Source: Acanthococcus lagerstroemiae (Eukaryota > Arthropoda > Insecta > Hemiptera > Eriococcidae). Taken from it: DNA of 64,000 nucleotides. The notes below the pieces were generated by a model that was given only the letters and a program-made list of their open reading frames with translations, searched no databases and had not been told where the DNA came from. The DNA lies in the NCBI GenBank assembly GCA_031841125.1, contig CM063113.1, positions 39,400,197 through 39,464,196 of the forward strand, read 5' to 3'. Each line of letters begins with the position of its first letter. Positions within the stretch are counted from its first letter, which is position 1. Of this stretch, positions 36,859 through 47,115 are shown in pieces. A program made the translations under genes and the position numbers.

Positions 36859-38569
36859 CCACACAGTTTCATTTCCAGCGATGAAAATACTCGTCATCAA
36901 CGTAGGAATGGGGTGTGGGTCAGAATCCCACCGCGCTGTCAAAAAGAGCATTTCATACTATATTTTAGCGCATTTATTACAGCAAGGTGATGAGATATGT
37001 GCTTTAGCGACTAAAACTCCTCTCAAGACTAAGACCTTCCTATGATGGTGCTACAGGTCACTCGTATGCCAAAGTACTAAGACACTCGAGTGCTCATTAT
37101 TACCACCAATAGAAACGAACACCGTGAATTTCAGTTCAAAACCCACTCGTGTAAGTAAGAATATGTTTGAGCCTTATTCCGAACCGATCCAAAGGGAATG
37201 AAAAAATGACAGCCAAATGACAGGTAGCCGTTAATTCACGGTAAACCTGCACCCTGGAGCAATAAATTTGAGTAATAGTGATCAGTAAATGGGTGTAGTG
37301 GGTATTTGTAAGGAAAATCGAGATGTTTTACACGTGCACAGCGAAATCGTATACTGTCCCAACGGCACAACAGCGTTGAACTTTCTTAGAATATAATCCG
37401 CGTATACAGTTCCAGAACCTCGAGAATCAGCCTCCAGCAAATTCCCGGATTCATTTTTATGTAAATCGAAATAGCGAATACTGACACGCTAGTACAAATA
37501 GCTGCTTAATACGTCTTCTTAAGAAGTGGAAAAGGAACATTATTTATTCGTTCATCCTGCCGACGGACCGACATCTTTTCCGAAAACATCCATCAACCTA
37601 GGGGATTCGAATTCAAATACGGTTGTCAATTATCTAGGTACAATATTACAACTCTTTTATAATGTAAATATCATTATCAGCATTTATTCGTTTTACATTA
37701 GCGTACGCGATATGTAAGGATCGAGCTTAGGAAAGTAAATGTCGACATTGTCTCTGAGAGAATAAAGATATTTTATCAGTAAAACTCCGCCGGACTGAAA
37801 TGGTAATTTTCCTCAACATATGAGTAAAAAATTCGTAACGGGTGAGGGGGTAAGTTTTCCACTATCCTACCCCCCCCCCCCCATATTGGTACGTACCTGC
37901 TGACTCCACAGTCCCACCTGGCTGATGAAGGAGACGTATATAGGTACATAAATACATATAAAAACAAGGTGTCTAATAGAATGTATACCTTATCTTCATT
38001 TTTGACCGCGAAGTCGAATGAAGGTAACGAAGTAGAATCTATAAATTTGGTAATGTTTAGTTGTTTTTTTTAATGGAAAAATTTTCCATCCCTGAAAGGG
38101 TGGTTGGAACGTTCCACCGATCTTAGATTTCCAAACAAGAACGTACCAGATCTAGTAAAAATCTCGAAGTCTTTAAAAATAGAGACTATTTAAAACTCGA
38201 CTAGACATACTAAAACAAACAAGCTAGAAAAACCTTGGTGTCTTAAAAATTTAACTAGGCTAGAAGAGTTTCGAAAGTCCCCACAAAGCGTGCCATGTTT
38301 GTGTGAGTTCTAAAGAAATGTTGAAAAATTTAAAGTAGGATTGGAAAAATCTTAATGAATTTTGAAGAGTTTTAACTGAATTTTCAAAGGATCTTGAATT
38401 GGTATTAAAAAAGTCTTAATTAGTCGTCGAAAATAGACTTCCAAAAAAGCAAGAAGTAGTCTTGAATTTCGAAGAGTTAGAAAGGATAAAAACATGTTCT
38501 TAAGTTTGAAAAATCTTAAACAAGATTTAAGAAGCTTAAACGGGTCTCAAAGAGTACTAAACCCATCCA
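36859..38569. other. Mostly unassigned; one MITE end at 37860-37912
   Basis: A C-tract (37869-37882) followed by ATTGGTACGTACCTGCTG is the right end of a MITE family also seen at 53858-53890. The rest has no recognised gene. A run of short, loosely similar TTTGAAAAATCTTAA and AAGAGTTTNAA phrases between 38300 and 38560 gives a monotone texture but no clear unit. Confidence 0.35.
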
Positions 38570-40273
38570 AGGCCGGCAACTCTTGTATAGCATATGTATG
38601 TAGCAAATGCTACACATGGCAACACCGAGGAAGTTATTGGTACAATTGGAGGTATGCATAAAGAGAAGCTTCAGCTTTCACTTTGCGAAAGTGAAGTGCA
38701 AGCTGCAGAGTGTATATGCATAAAAAAAGTGAAGAGGAAGTTTATGCTCAGGAGTGAGAGAGCTTGCTTCGGGAAAAAGATTTTATTTCTCTTCCAGTTG
38801 TAGTCATAAAGAGGCGTGTTAACTTCAAAAGTGAAGCATTCGCTCGCAAGATAATTGCATCTAGTCCCGAGTAGACTTCTTTTCGAAAAACACGTGCAGT
38901 TATCATTCATCTTCGAGAAGATTCCTTTGAATTCCGAAGATAATTTCCGAGAAATTTTATCGAAAATGTTCAGGAAAGATTTCCGATCATTTTAGAAGAA
39001 TTTCATCGGACATCACTGAGAGAAATCTCCGATGATTTCAAGAAAATTTTAAGGAAAATTTCCAACGATACCAAAGGATTTTATTGAAAATCATCGAGAA
39101 GTATCTCTGATGATTTTTGAAGCGTTTCTTCAGAAGAAAGGTTCAATGATTTTTATAGATTTTCATCGGAAATTTTTGGGATACATTATCGATGATTTCC
39201 GAAGAATTTCATCAGAAATGTTTTGGGAAATTCTCTGATAATTTCCGGAAAATTTCATCGGAAATCTTTAGAGAAAATTTCCGATGTTCTCCGAAAAATT
39301 TCTCCAAGAATCTTCCGAAAATTTTAAAATAATTTTATCAAAAATATTTTGGAAAAGTGTCCGATGGTTTTTGAAGAATCTTATCGGAAATCATCGGGAA
39401 AAAATCCCTGATGACTTTCAAAGAATAATTTCATTGGAAATCTTCGAGAAGAATGTCTGATGATTTTAAACGAATTTCATCCGAAATTTTTAGAAAAAAA
39501 TTCAGAAAATTTCCGAAGAATCCGGTTGAAAATCTTTAGAAAGAATTTCCAATGTTTTCCAAAAAATGTTATTAAAATTCTTCGAGAAAATTTCCGATAA
39601 TTTTTGAATAGGAAACATTCGGGGAAAAACTCCGTTGGTTTTTGAAGAATTTTATCGAAAATCTTCAGGAAAAATCTCCGATGGTTTCCAAAGAATTATT
39701 TCATTGGAAATCAAGGAGAATCTTCGATGATTTTTCAGGAATTTCATCGGTAATTAACGAAGAATCTTATCGGAAGTCTTTAGAAAAAATTGTCAATGTT
39801 TTCCAAGAAATTTCATCAAAATTCATCGAGAAAATTTTCTGATTACTTTTATAGAATTTTATAGTAAATATTCGGAGGAAAGACTCCGACAGTTTTTGAA
39901 GAATTTTATCAAAAATCTTCGAAAAGAATCTCCGATGATTTTTGAGGAATTTCATCGGGAATTTTTTGGGAAAAATTCCGATTCCTGAAGAATTGAGACT
40001 ATTTTCACTCATGCGGTGGAATCAGAGATTTCCCAGAAGATTTTTGGAAAATTTTTCGGAAATCGTTGGAAATGTTTTCTGAAGATTTCCGATGAAATTC
40101 TACAAAAATTAGTGGAGATTATTTTCGAAAATTTCCAATGAAATTTTTTGAAATTATCACAGATATTTCTCAAATTATTTTCGATAAAAATCTCTGATTC
40201 CATCGCATGAGTGGAAAATAGTTTCAATTCCTCGGAAGTTATCGGAATTTTCCTCCCAAAAACTTCCCTTAGG

Positions 40274-41197
40274 GTAAGGTTGCCGAATATGGACCCCATC
40301 TTGTTTTTGGACTCTGGAAAGGCCCCAGTGACACTTAGGCGGGTGGAAATAGGCTTAAATTGTACCTAAGATATTTGGCTATAACCCCCTTAAGTAGAAT
40401 TTGAAAAATGCAATCACCCGATTTTTGGCGATTTTTCCCCCAAAAAGTACATTTTTGAAAAATCAAATTTTGGGCTCCCATTATGGGCCCCTGAAATGAA
40501 TTTCTTTTCAATGTAGAAAAATGCGAAATGAATGTATATATTGAGCAATACAATATATATAAACGTAAAAATCATAGAAATAAGAAAAAAAAGTATAGTT
40601 TGAGCTTTGAGGATTACAAATTCAAGCGAGCCGAACAAATATACATACTTCGTTTTACTTTCGAATTCTTCAATAGCAGTGTCACATGCGTCGTGAGCCC
40701 ACAAATAGCACTTCCGGCACATGATCCACTTCTCACCTCTAACGTCTTTCTTAACCAAAAATTGTCCAAAAGTTGAAAATAAGTCATTTAAAAACTTGAA
40801 AAAACTCATGAGTGTAAGGGGTCCATATTGAAGTCCCATATCGCGAAATTTTCAAACGAACTTACCTTGAATACGGAAGCTTCAACTTGGAAAATGAAGT
40901 AATCCTCTGAAAGTACTTGTAACGTACTCAACTTTACAGGAAAGGAAAAGATTCGATTACGAATTTTTCGAAAATGATAAATGAAAAAACTGAGATGAAA
41001 AAACAAGTTGCCTTATCAATTTTCGTTTTTTGGCTGTAATTTTTTTTTCGGCTTCCGAGGAGCGACTTTTTGTATGATATTGATCTGTGACTAGAGAGGT
41101 ACAACATATATTTTTTGCCGCTTGGTAGCGCTAATAGCTTTCGAGATAAACCGGGGGTCCATATTAGGAACGGGTCCATAATAGGCAACCTTACCCT
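40274..41197. mobile_element. TA-inserting MITE with Tigger/pogo-like remnant
   Basis: The terminal inverted repeats GGGTAAGGTTGCC (each followed by a near-match of TATTATGGACCC) are flanked by TA. Copy 1 of the host repeat has the uninterrupted site CCCTTAAAAATC (22851-22862), so insertion with TA duplication can be read directly. Inside the right end, GGGTCCATATTAGG and related phrases repeat the terminal motif. A minus-strand ORF (40414-40839) holds a possible transposase remnant. Confidence 0.8.
40414..40839 (-). pseudogene. Remnant resembling a pogo/Tigger transposase C-terminus
   Basis: This 141-residue frame includes EKWIMCRKCYLWAHDACD, a WxxCxxCxxWxHxxC arrangement like the zinc-binding PHD-like tail found at the C-terminus of some insect Tigger/pogo-type transposases. 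The remaining residues are hydrophobic or charged and match nothing I know. The DDE core is absent. TA target duplication of the surrounding element agrees with a pogo/Tc1-mariner relation. Family assignment is by motif only. Confidence 0.45.
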
Positions 41198-42000
41198 AAA
41201 AATCATCGGATATTCTTCTCAAAGATGTCCAATGAAATTATTCGCTGGAAATCTTCGGAGATTCTTCCTGAAGATTTTCGATAAAATTCTTCCAAAAACC
41301 ATCGGAGTTTTTCCCCAAATATTTCCGATGAAATTCTTCATAAATTATCGGAAAATTTTCTCGAAGAATTTTGAAGAAATTCATTCGAAAACATTAGAAA
41401 TTTTTCCTAAAGATTTCCGATGAAATTCTCCGGAAACGAATTCCGAAAAAATCTCCTGAAATCATCGGAAATTTTCCTTAGTGATGCCCGATGAAATTCT
41501 TCGAAAATGATCGGATATTTTTCCCTAATATTTTCTAGAAAATTCTTCGGAAATTATTTTCGGAAATCAAAGGAAGCTTTTCGAAGATTTCTGATGAAAT
41601 TGTTTGGAAATCAACGGAGATTTTCCCCGAAAATTATTTCATCGTTTTGTACGGTTGGTGCGTTTTCCACTTGTACACTACCACCATCTTTGTTTTCGCT
41701 CCTTCAAATGATTTTCGATTTAGAAGAAGTACCTTGGACACATGTACATCGGCTGGTAACAACTTGAACAAAAGTTGTTATCTTTGAAGCACTCTCGTTT
41801 TATTTTGTAGAGCGTTCGCTTTGAAATGAAAGAGAAAGCTTACGCAAACGGATTGAAGCAAAACTTTAAACTTCTTTTTTCTCTTCGGAGCGAAGGCTCT
41901 CACTCCGCGCTTTTGCTTCGACGTTAAAACTTAATTTTTATGCATACGGCCTAATGATACGATAATAAAACGTTATTGTGTAAAGTCAGTGTTGTCTTTT

Positions 42001-42243
42001 CAGTAGCGTACTACTCATCCTTTGGTGGGTGGGGTGGAAATCATAGAATAAAATGTAGGTATATTTTCACCATGTTGAATTTTCATTACATGAACAAAAA
42101 AAGAAACAGCCATAAGTTATAAGATATCTATCATCTATTACAAAATAAGGTCTATTTTACGCTCTTTAAACGCAGCAAAAACTAAAAATTTTACTTTTAA
42201 GGGCGCTGGGGGGGGGGTGTCCCCCCGTATTTACACCATTCTG
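42001..42243. mobile_element. hAT MITE, ancestral insertion in F46 family (copy 3)
   Basis: CAGTAGCGTACTACTC at left and the inverted CAGAATGGTGTAAATAC at right, with G-tracts near both ends. It sits at the same point of the F46 element as 23625-23876 in copy 1. Confidence 0.7.
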
Positions 42244-42439
42244 TTTTTTTCGCTACACATGGGATTATGAAAAGTTGCCGGTCCTAAGGAGTATGTCGAA
42301 AGGGTTTAAACGAATTTGAGAGTCTGAAACAGGTAAAGTAGTTATGAGAAAATATCTCAGCGGTTCTAAAAAAAGCACAGAAAATATCAAAGAATCTGAA
42401 GAATATTCAGAAAATCTCGAGGCTTTGGATAGTGTTGAC

Positions 42440-42505
42440 CGAGTCCGTGATATCTTCTTTTCCTAATTTGCCCTCAACCCGAGCCCTGGAATCCGCCATG
42501 CAAAG
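42440..42505 (-). mobile_element. SINE 3'-body fragment
   Basis: On the minus strand it reads GGCGGATTCCAGGGCTCGGG followed by TTGAGGGCAAATTAGG, matching the 3' body of the SINE at 55994-56213. The tRNA-like head is missing. Confidence 0.6.
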
Positions 42506-42561
42506 TCTTACACATGTCTTGAAGAATTTTAAAAATTCTAAAATATACTCGATGCGCAATC

Positions 42562-42795
42562 AGTTATCCTCTAGTCACCCGGTTACCCGCAGAAAAGTTA
42601 CCCATTTGTTACCCTCGGGTTACCCTCAGGTTACCCTTGTTCCCTTTTAGTTACTCGGGTAACTGGCGGGATACCACGCCATTAGTTATCCTCTAGTTAC
42701 CCGCGGCGGAAAAGTTACCCATTTGTTACCCTCGTTTACCTTCAGATTACTCTTGTTTCCCTTTAGTTACTCGGGTAACTGGTGGGATTTTGCGT
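42562..42795 (+). repeat. ~121-bp duplication rich in GTTACCC
   Basis: Two adjacent units start AGTTATCCTCTAGT (42562 and 42683) and end near TTACTCGGGTAACTGG. Within each, GTTACCC and near-variants recur every 10-15 bp. The second unit is slightly shorter. Confidence 0.7.
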
Positions 42796-42799
42796 ATCA

Positions 42800-43574
42800 G
42801 GGAAGCCTTGGATCGTCGGTCTATATGCCAGGCCGCTGGGAATTCGCCCGGTTACCCGGTGGGCCATTCCGGCCCTGCTGACGTGTAAGACTGATTCCGA
42901 AAGTCTCGTATAAGGCATTCGACGCGGATATAAATATTATTATCGTGTACTCCAGCGTTCTCGATTTAAAGCCATGTTTGCCGTACAACATATTATACAC
43001 ACTCGACGGACTTACAACCGCGCGCTCATTCCAAGAGCCGAGTCCCACTCCGCATCCCTTTTCTACGGGTTTATCAAAAACGGACACGAGCGCACAAAAA
43101 ATGCGGAACATCTCGAACAAAAAAGGCCGTCAGAAAAATCAAACAAACAAATAAACTGGCATTTCGAATAAAATAATATTTTTTCTCGGTCGAGAAAAAA
43201 TCTCTCCCGACAATAGAGGAAATATAGCGAGTCGTTTACAAGAGCGATGAAGATCTTTTTTAATTCGGCGTGAGTGGCAGATGATGAGTTTTGATGGCGC
43301 AGTGATGATACGATATGAATATCTGTTCGGCGATCTTATGTTAGCCGTCATATTAATAATATAAACCTACTCGTCCACGATTATACTTATTTTAGGGTTC
43401 GGTGATTCTCGAGGCGTAGTCGTAGAAAAAAATATTAGAGCCCAGCTACCTACGTCTTTCTCTATTCTAGTTGTGATATAAGGAAGATATACGAATAGCA
43501 GAGTGAAGGAGTCTACGGGTAGGCCTCTCGATGGTGAAACATTTGCCTAACAAAATGATGATTGATTTCGTTGT
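42800..43574. other. Unassigned stretch
   Basis: Relatively CpG-rich between 42815 and 43110. ORFs on opposite strands overlap fully and neither has a recognisable domain. Confidence 0.3.
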
Positions 43575-43580
43575 TTTAGT

Positions 43581-43942
43581 GTACCTTTTTCCGGACTCAA
43601 CAAACAGGGATATGATACTGCAAAACGTGAAATACTTTATAACGCTTTATTCCGTTCAATAACTGAATATGGATCACTAACATACTACAAAAAACCAAGG
43701 AAATCAGACATTAAAAAACTAAAATCAGTACAAAGAATATTTTTGATAGGAGTCATAGGGGCATACAAAACAATCTCATACACCTCAACCTATGCTATAT
43801 CAGGGCAACCACCAATTAATATACAACTCGAGAAAATTAATGAAATTAAAAAAATCAAAACAGAGGGAAAATTGAAAAAAATGAGTAAAAAATCACTAAA
43901 AATGAAAATTGGAAAAATAAACGAAAGAAGCATAGGGGGGTA
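43581..43942 (+). pseudogene. R1/I-like LINE, post-RT segment
   Basis: The frame reads EILYNALFRSITEYGSLTYY, KKLKSVQRIFLIGVIGAYKT and ISYTSTYAISGQPPINIQLE, the connector after the reverse transcriptase in R1/LOA/I-type LINEs (LKSVQRxFLxxxxGAYKTxS). It ends at the border of the inserted transposon, near the G-run at 43935-43940. The first in-frame ATG (43743) is inside the domain, so it is not a real start. Confidence 0.7.
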
Positions 43943-44116
43943 ATTCTAAAAAAAAAGCAATTTTCACAGAGTAAAATTTTCCATTCAAAAAGTTTCTGTT
44001 TGGGGGAATTTGAAGGTGGAATTTATTGTTTGTGTGTTCCACAAGACATAAACACCCTTCTGCTCAATTCATGTTGACCAGGGGAGGGGGCAGAGCATTT
44101 TAAAATATTATCTATC

Positions 44117-44210
44117 CACGGCATGAGAACTTCTCATGCCGTGGCTATTCTCCAATGCTGTGGCTCAGTAAAAATGAGCCACAGCATTGGAAATTCTTAT
44201 GCCGTGGCCG
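44117..44210. repeat. Two adjacent perfect hairpins with TGCCGTGG motif
   Basis: CCACGGCATGAGAA is followed by its inverted copy (44118-44145). Next, CCAATGCTGTGGCTCA and TGAGCCACAGCATTGG (about 44152-44190) form a 16-bp perfect stem around a 7-base loop. The motif recurs at 44200, 45010, 45030, 45055, 45090, 45416 and 45614. Subterminal motifs of this sort are often transposase-binding sites. Confidence 0.75.
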
Positions 44211-45293
44211 GATGTTATTCAACTTCAAACCTTCAACATGAAGAGAAGATATATTATGCTGTTGTATTTAACCTGTTGGAGAACAATGACCAACGTTTAT
44301 TAGGTAAGTATTGAATGGTGGGGACTAGTTGAAAAATTATACTTATTATAGGTATTACAATTTATATGTTTCATTCCAGGTTTAAATTGTGTTAAAAACT
44401 TACCCACTTATCTCAATGCAAAAATTATGTGGAAAACCATGTTTTAGGAGTAAGGTACCAGACTGCAGTTGAATCCCATACAAAGGACAGGTAATGAAAC
44501 AGTCACAATATTTTGAAAAATCTTGTTAAGTTGAATTTGAAATAAGATTAGGACAGTACTCATATTAATCAAACAAAAAGTTAACACAGAGAAATAGCCT
44601 TAGACTTATTCTGACTAAAAATTTAGGACCACTTTCATAAAATCACGGAATTGCTCACTTAAAATTACTAAATAAATCTTTGATATTTACGACTAGCAGA
44701 CAAAATCATTATATTTAAACAAAAACTCAATGAACAAACTTGTAAAAATATCAAAATACTCTCTAAGCAAGATGAGACACTTTTGCATGAAATTAAATGT
44801 TTCTCTTAATATTATTTAGTTAATAGTTAACATAAAATTTTGGATAAGACTCGTTTGCATACATTGGATCATTTTTGATACCTAGCAGTCGCTTCCTCTC
44901 GGCAATTTTATTTCGCTTCAATCGTTCTTTATGGGAAAGGGCCACTGATAAACAAACATTAAGCAGGTTTAAATGAACAAGTACATACATTTCACTTTCA
45001 AAATCTCATGTCGTGGTTATCACTTTCCAATGCCGTGGTCAGTGGAAGCAGCTTATGCCACGGCATAAGAGACAAAAAGCAAGACACGACATTGGTCTAT
45101 TTTTCTACAGCCTTAAAGTATTTTCAAAGCTACTTTTCAATCTTAATTTAATCACACGTACTAATTAAGGGTTCTCCTTCTTGTTTCAGGTGAAAATCCT
45201 ATCATTTTGGCGGAGAACGAACAGCCACGCTATCGGATACCAAAAATTGTACACAACACTAATTTCACTGATTTATTATTACAGAATCGATAA
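44123..45293 (+). CDS. Possible spliced ORF inside the DNA transposon (unknown)
   Basis: Exon 1 (44123-44303) ends in frame at KIYYAVVFNLLENNDQRLL, directly before GTAAGT. Exon 2 (45190-45293) follows TTTCAG and reads NPIILAENEQPRYRIPKIVH then NTNFTDLLLQNR and a stop. The phases agree, with a Gly codon split by the intron. The combined product of about 94 residues resembles no transposase that I know. Its N-terminal part overlaps the hairpins, so only the part from about 44240 may be real coding sequence. It could be the residue of a longer spliced transposase gene or chance. Confidence 0.25.
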
Positions 45294-45807
45294 GGCGTAC
45301 AGTATCCAAGATCTAAGATGCGGATTATGTTATCACTATTCAAACGAAGCCATTCAGCTTCGCAGCCGCATGAAACATGTAAACAGTGTGCCAGAAGAAG
45401 CAACTTAAAAAATGGCCACGGCATAGGAACAAAAACCCAGTTACACAACTAAAAGCTCTCCTCTGGGTCACATAGAAAACTTTTTGTCCATTTTGTAGGT
45501 GTCTGTCTTTGCTTTAACCCTTCCAATAATATTTATATTGATTTTCCGTGAAATAATGCCTAATTAACATCATTATGGAGATTTTTATAAAATAAGGACT
45601 AGTGAGTTACAGTCACGGCATTGGAGATTTCGAGGATTCTGAAGGATTTTTTGAAATTAGGAGAGGGGGCATATTATTTCTAATTGTTGAAAAAAGTGAG
45701 GGACACGTTGCTCTACAACACAGTAAAAAAAAAAAATTGGAAAACGTGTTTAGTTGTTGAGAATTGCATTGGTACCTGAAAATTGCTTTTTTTTTTTAGA
45801 ATTACCC

Positions 45808-46170
45808 AGGAACCTGGCAAAGCATGTACGAAGAAGAACATTGCAGCTAATACCAGACATTGCAATAAGACTAAAAAATAAGGATTTAAAAACTAATTAC
45901 TGTCTAATTCAATATCTCACAGGTCATGGAAATTTTGCAACATATTTGAAAAGATTCAAAATCACTGAAACCAGCATCTGCAGAGAGTGCATGGAATCAG
46001 AAGATACACCAGATCATACTTTTAGGGACTGTAAAATTTATGAAGAAATCAGGAAAAAACATAATGTCACAGAAAATGACTATCAGGAATGCTTTAGGGA
46101 CAAAAACAGTCATAACAAAATTAACAGAATGGTAGAAGAAATACTCAGAAAGAAAAAGGAAATAAGTTAA
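45808..46170 (+). pseudogene. R1/I-like LINE, C-terminal zinc region
   Basis: The frame reads LPRNLAKHVRRRTLQLIPDI, then LTGHGNFATYLKRFKI and CRECMESEDTPDHTFRDCKI, ending KKEIS at 46170. LTGHGxFxxYLxRF and CxxC-x8-H-x4-C are the standard C-terminal zinc module of R1/LOA/I LINE ORF2. The ORF on the track that begins at 45754 includes transposon sequence, so its first residues are not original. Its last part (46035-46170) is repeated at 49183 because of the long target duplication of the RTE insertion. Confidence 0.8.
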
Positions 46171-46219
46171 ATCTTACCTATAGTACTAGATTTTACCACT
46201 ATAGAGCAAATGACATTGT
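46035..46219 (+). repeat. Left copy of ~184-bp target-site duplication
   Basis: This 185-bp segment recurs at 49183-49365 (183 bp). I count about four substitutions and one 2-bp indel between the copies. The segment belongs to the R1-like LINE (coding end and start of 3' UTR), which continues after the right copy. See the matching finding. Confidence 0.85.
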
Positions 46220-46281
46220 GAATGAATGAATGAATGAAACCTTTTTATTTAGTGGTACATTTGTTACAGTGTTTGATTATT

Positions 46282-47115
46282 TTAATATATTTGTCTAATT
46301 TTTGCCTGTACTGAATGTACCCCCGGCCCATAATAGGCGAAGGTGCCCCTCAGCCTTTCCCATTCCCTTCTGTCTTGGGCAGTGCGGTGAAACAGTTTGT
46401 TTTGCAGGAATTTGTCGACTTCATCCCTCCACCTAGTTCTCTGTTTGCCACATTTGCGGCTTTTGTGGCATAGGGACCAAAATGTTGCTCTGTACGTCCA
46501 TTTGTTTGTAGGTGTTCTCGCTACATGACCCGCCCACGAACATTTTAAATTTTTAATTGTCTGTAAACAATTTTTCATTTCTGGTAGTTTCTTAGTTATA
46601 TTTTTGATACTTATGCGGTCTTTTCTTTTAATTTTTAGAATGGATCTCATCATTGAATTTTGAGTGGTTTGTATGATTTTTTCCAATTTTTTGTTTAGGG
46701 CCCAGGTGGGTGAGCCGTACGTTAGGACTGGAGCTACACACATGTTGAATATCTCACTTTTGTATGTATTTTTGAATTTTCCTTTAAAAATGTTTTTTAG
46801 GGACCAACATTTTTTCCATGCCAAAGTAGCTCTTCTATTTATTTATTTCTCCATTTTATTTTCGAGAGAGATTGTTTGTCCCAAATATATTATTTCCAAT
46901 ACGAGTTCCATTTCTTTGTTTTCAATCTTAATTTTTGGGGGGGAGGGGTTGGTGACTGTTGATATTATTTTGGATTTATTAAAATTTATTGTAAGACCTG
47001 CCTCCCTTCCGTATTTGTTTAGATCGTTTATCATTTCCTCGAGCTCGCCTGTTGATTCTGTTATTAATGCGATATCGTCCGCAAATCTTAAATTTGAAAT
47101 TTTCGCACCGTTCAT
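46282..47115 (-). pseudogene. RTE LINE reverse transcriptase end and C-terminal domain
   Basis: 47115-46843 reads NLRFADDIALITESTGELEE (catalytic FADD intact) and on to YLGQTISLENKMEK. A frameshift at about 46835 leads to 46824-46282: WKKCWSLKNIFKGKFKNTYK, MCVAPVLTYGSPTWALNKKL, SWAGHVARTPTNKWTYRAT and RTRWRDEVDKF, ending in RREWERLRG. These are the RTE-type post-RT motifs (GHVAR, RWRDD). The related element at 51404-53195 has the same motifs. Confidence 0.85.

Larger units (their letters stand above)
38570..42284. mobile_element. F46 fold-back element, copy 3 (complete, with insertions)
   Basis: Begins AGGCCGGCAACTCTTG and ends (inverted) AGGACCGGCAACTTTTC. It has the same leader as copies 1 and 2, a left arm of ~46-bp units (38920-40010), a turning point near 40110 flanked by CACTCATGCGGTGGAATCAG and its complement, and an inverted right arm (41200-41650). 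Insertions are a TA-flanked MITE at 40274-41197 and the family's ancestral hAT MITE at 42001-42243. No target duplication was recognised. Confidence 0.75.
43938..45807. mobile_element. DNA transposon, 1.87 kb, with subterminal motif clusters
   Basis: The ends are inverted repeats: GGGTAATTCTAAAAAAAAAG at left and (inverted) GGGTAATTCTAAAAAAAAAA at right, each running on to GCAATTTTCA. If the GGG is not part of the repeat, TA flanks the ends, which would suit a Tc1/mariner-type element. The interior has about eleven copies of TGCCGTGG or close variants in both orientations, grouped near the ends. A weak two-exon ORF is described separately. It interrupts an R1/I-like LINE frame. Confidence 0.7.

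Noticed and set aside
40009..40299. 96-codon ORF and similar Ser/Ile/Phe/Lys-rich ORFs over 38.9-41.8 kb
   Set aside because: Low-complexity translations of the 46-bp units; equally long frames exist on both strands.
42562..42795. Telomere-like repeats
   Set aside because: GTTACCC phrases are not the insect TTAGG repeat, are irregular in spacing and limited to two units.
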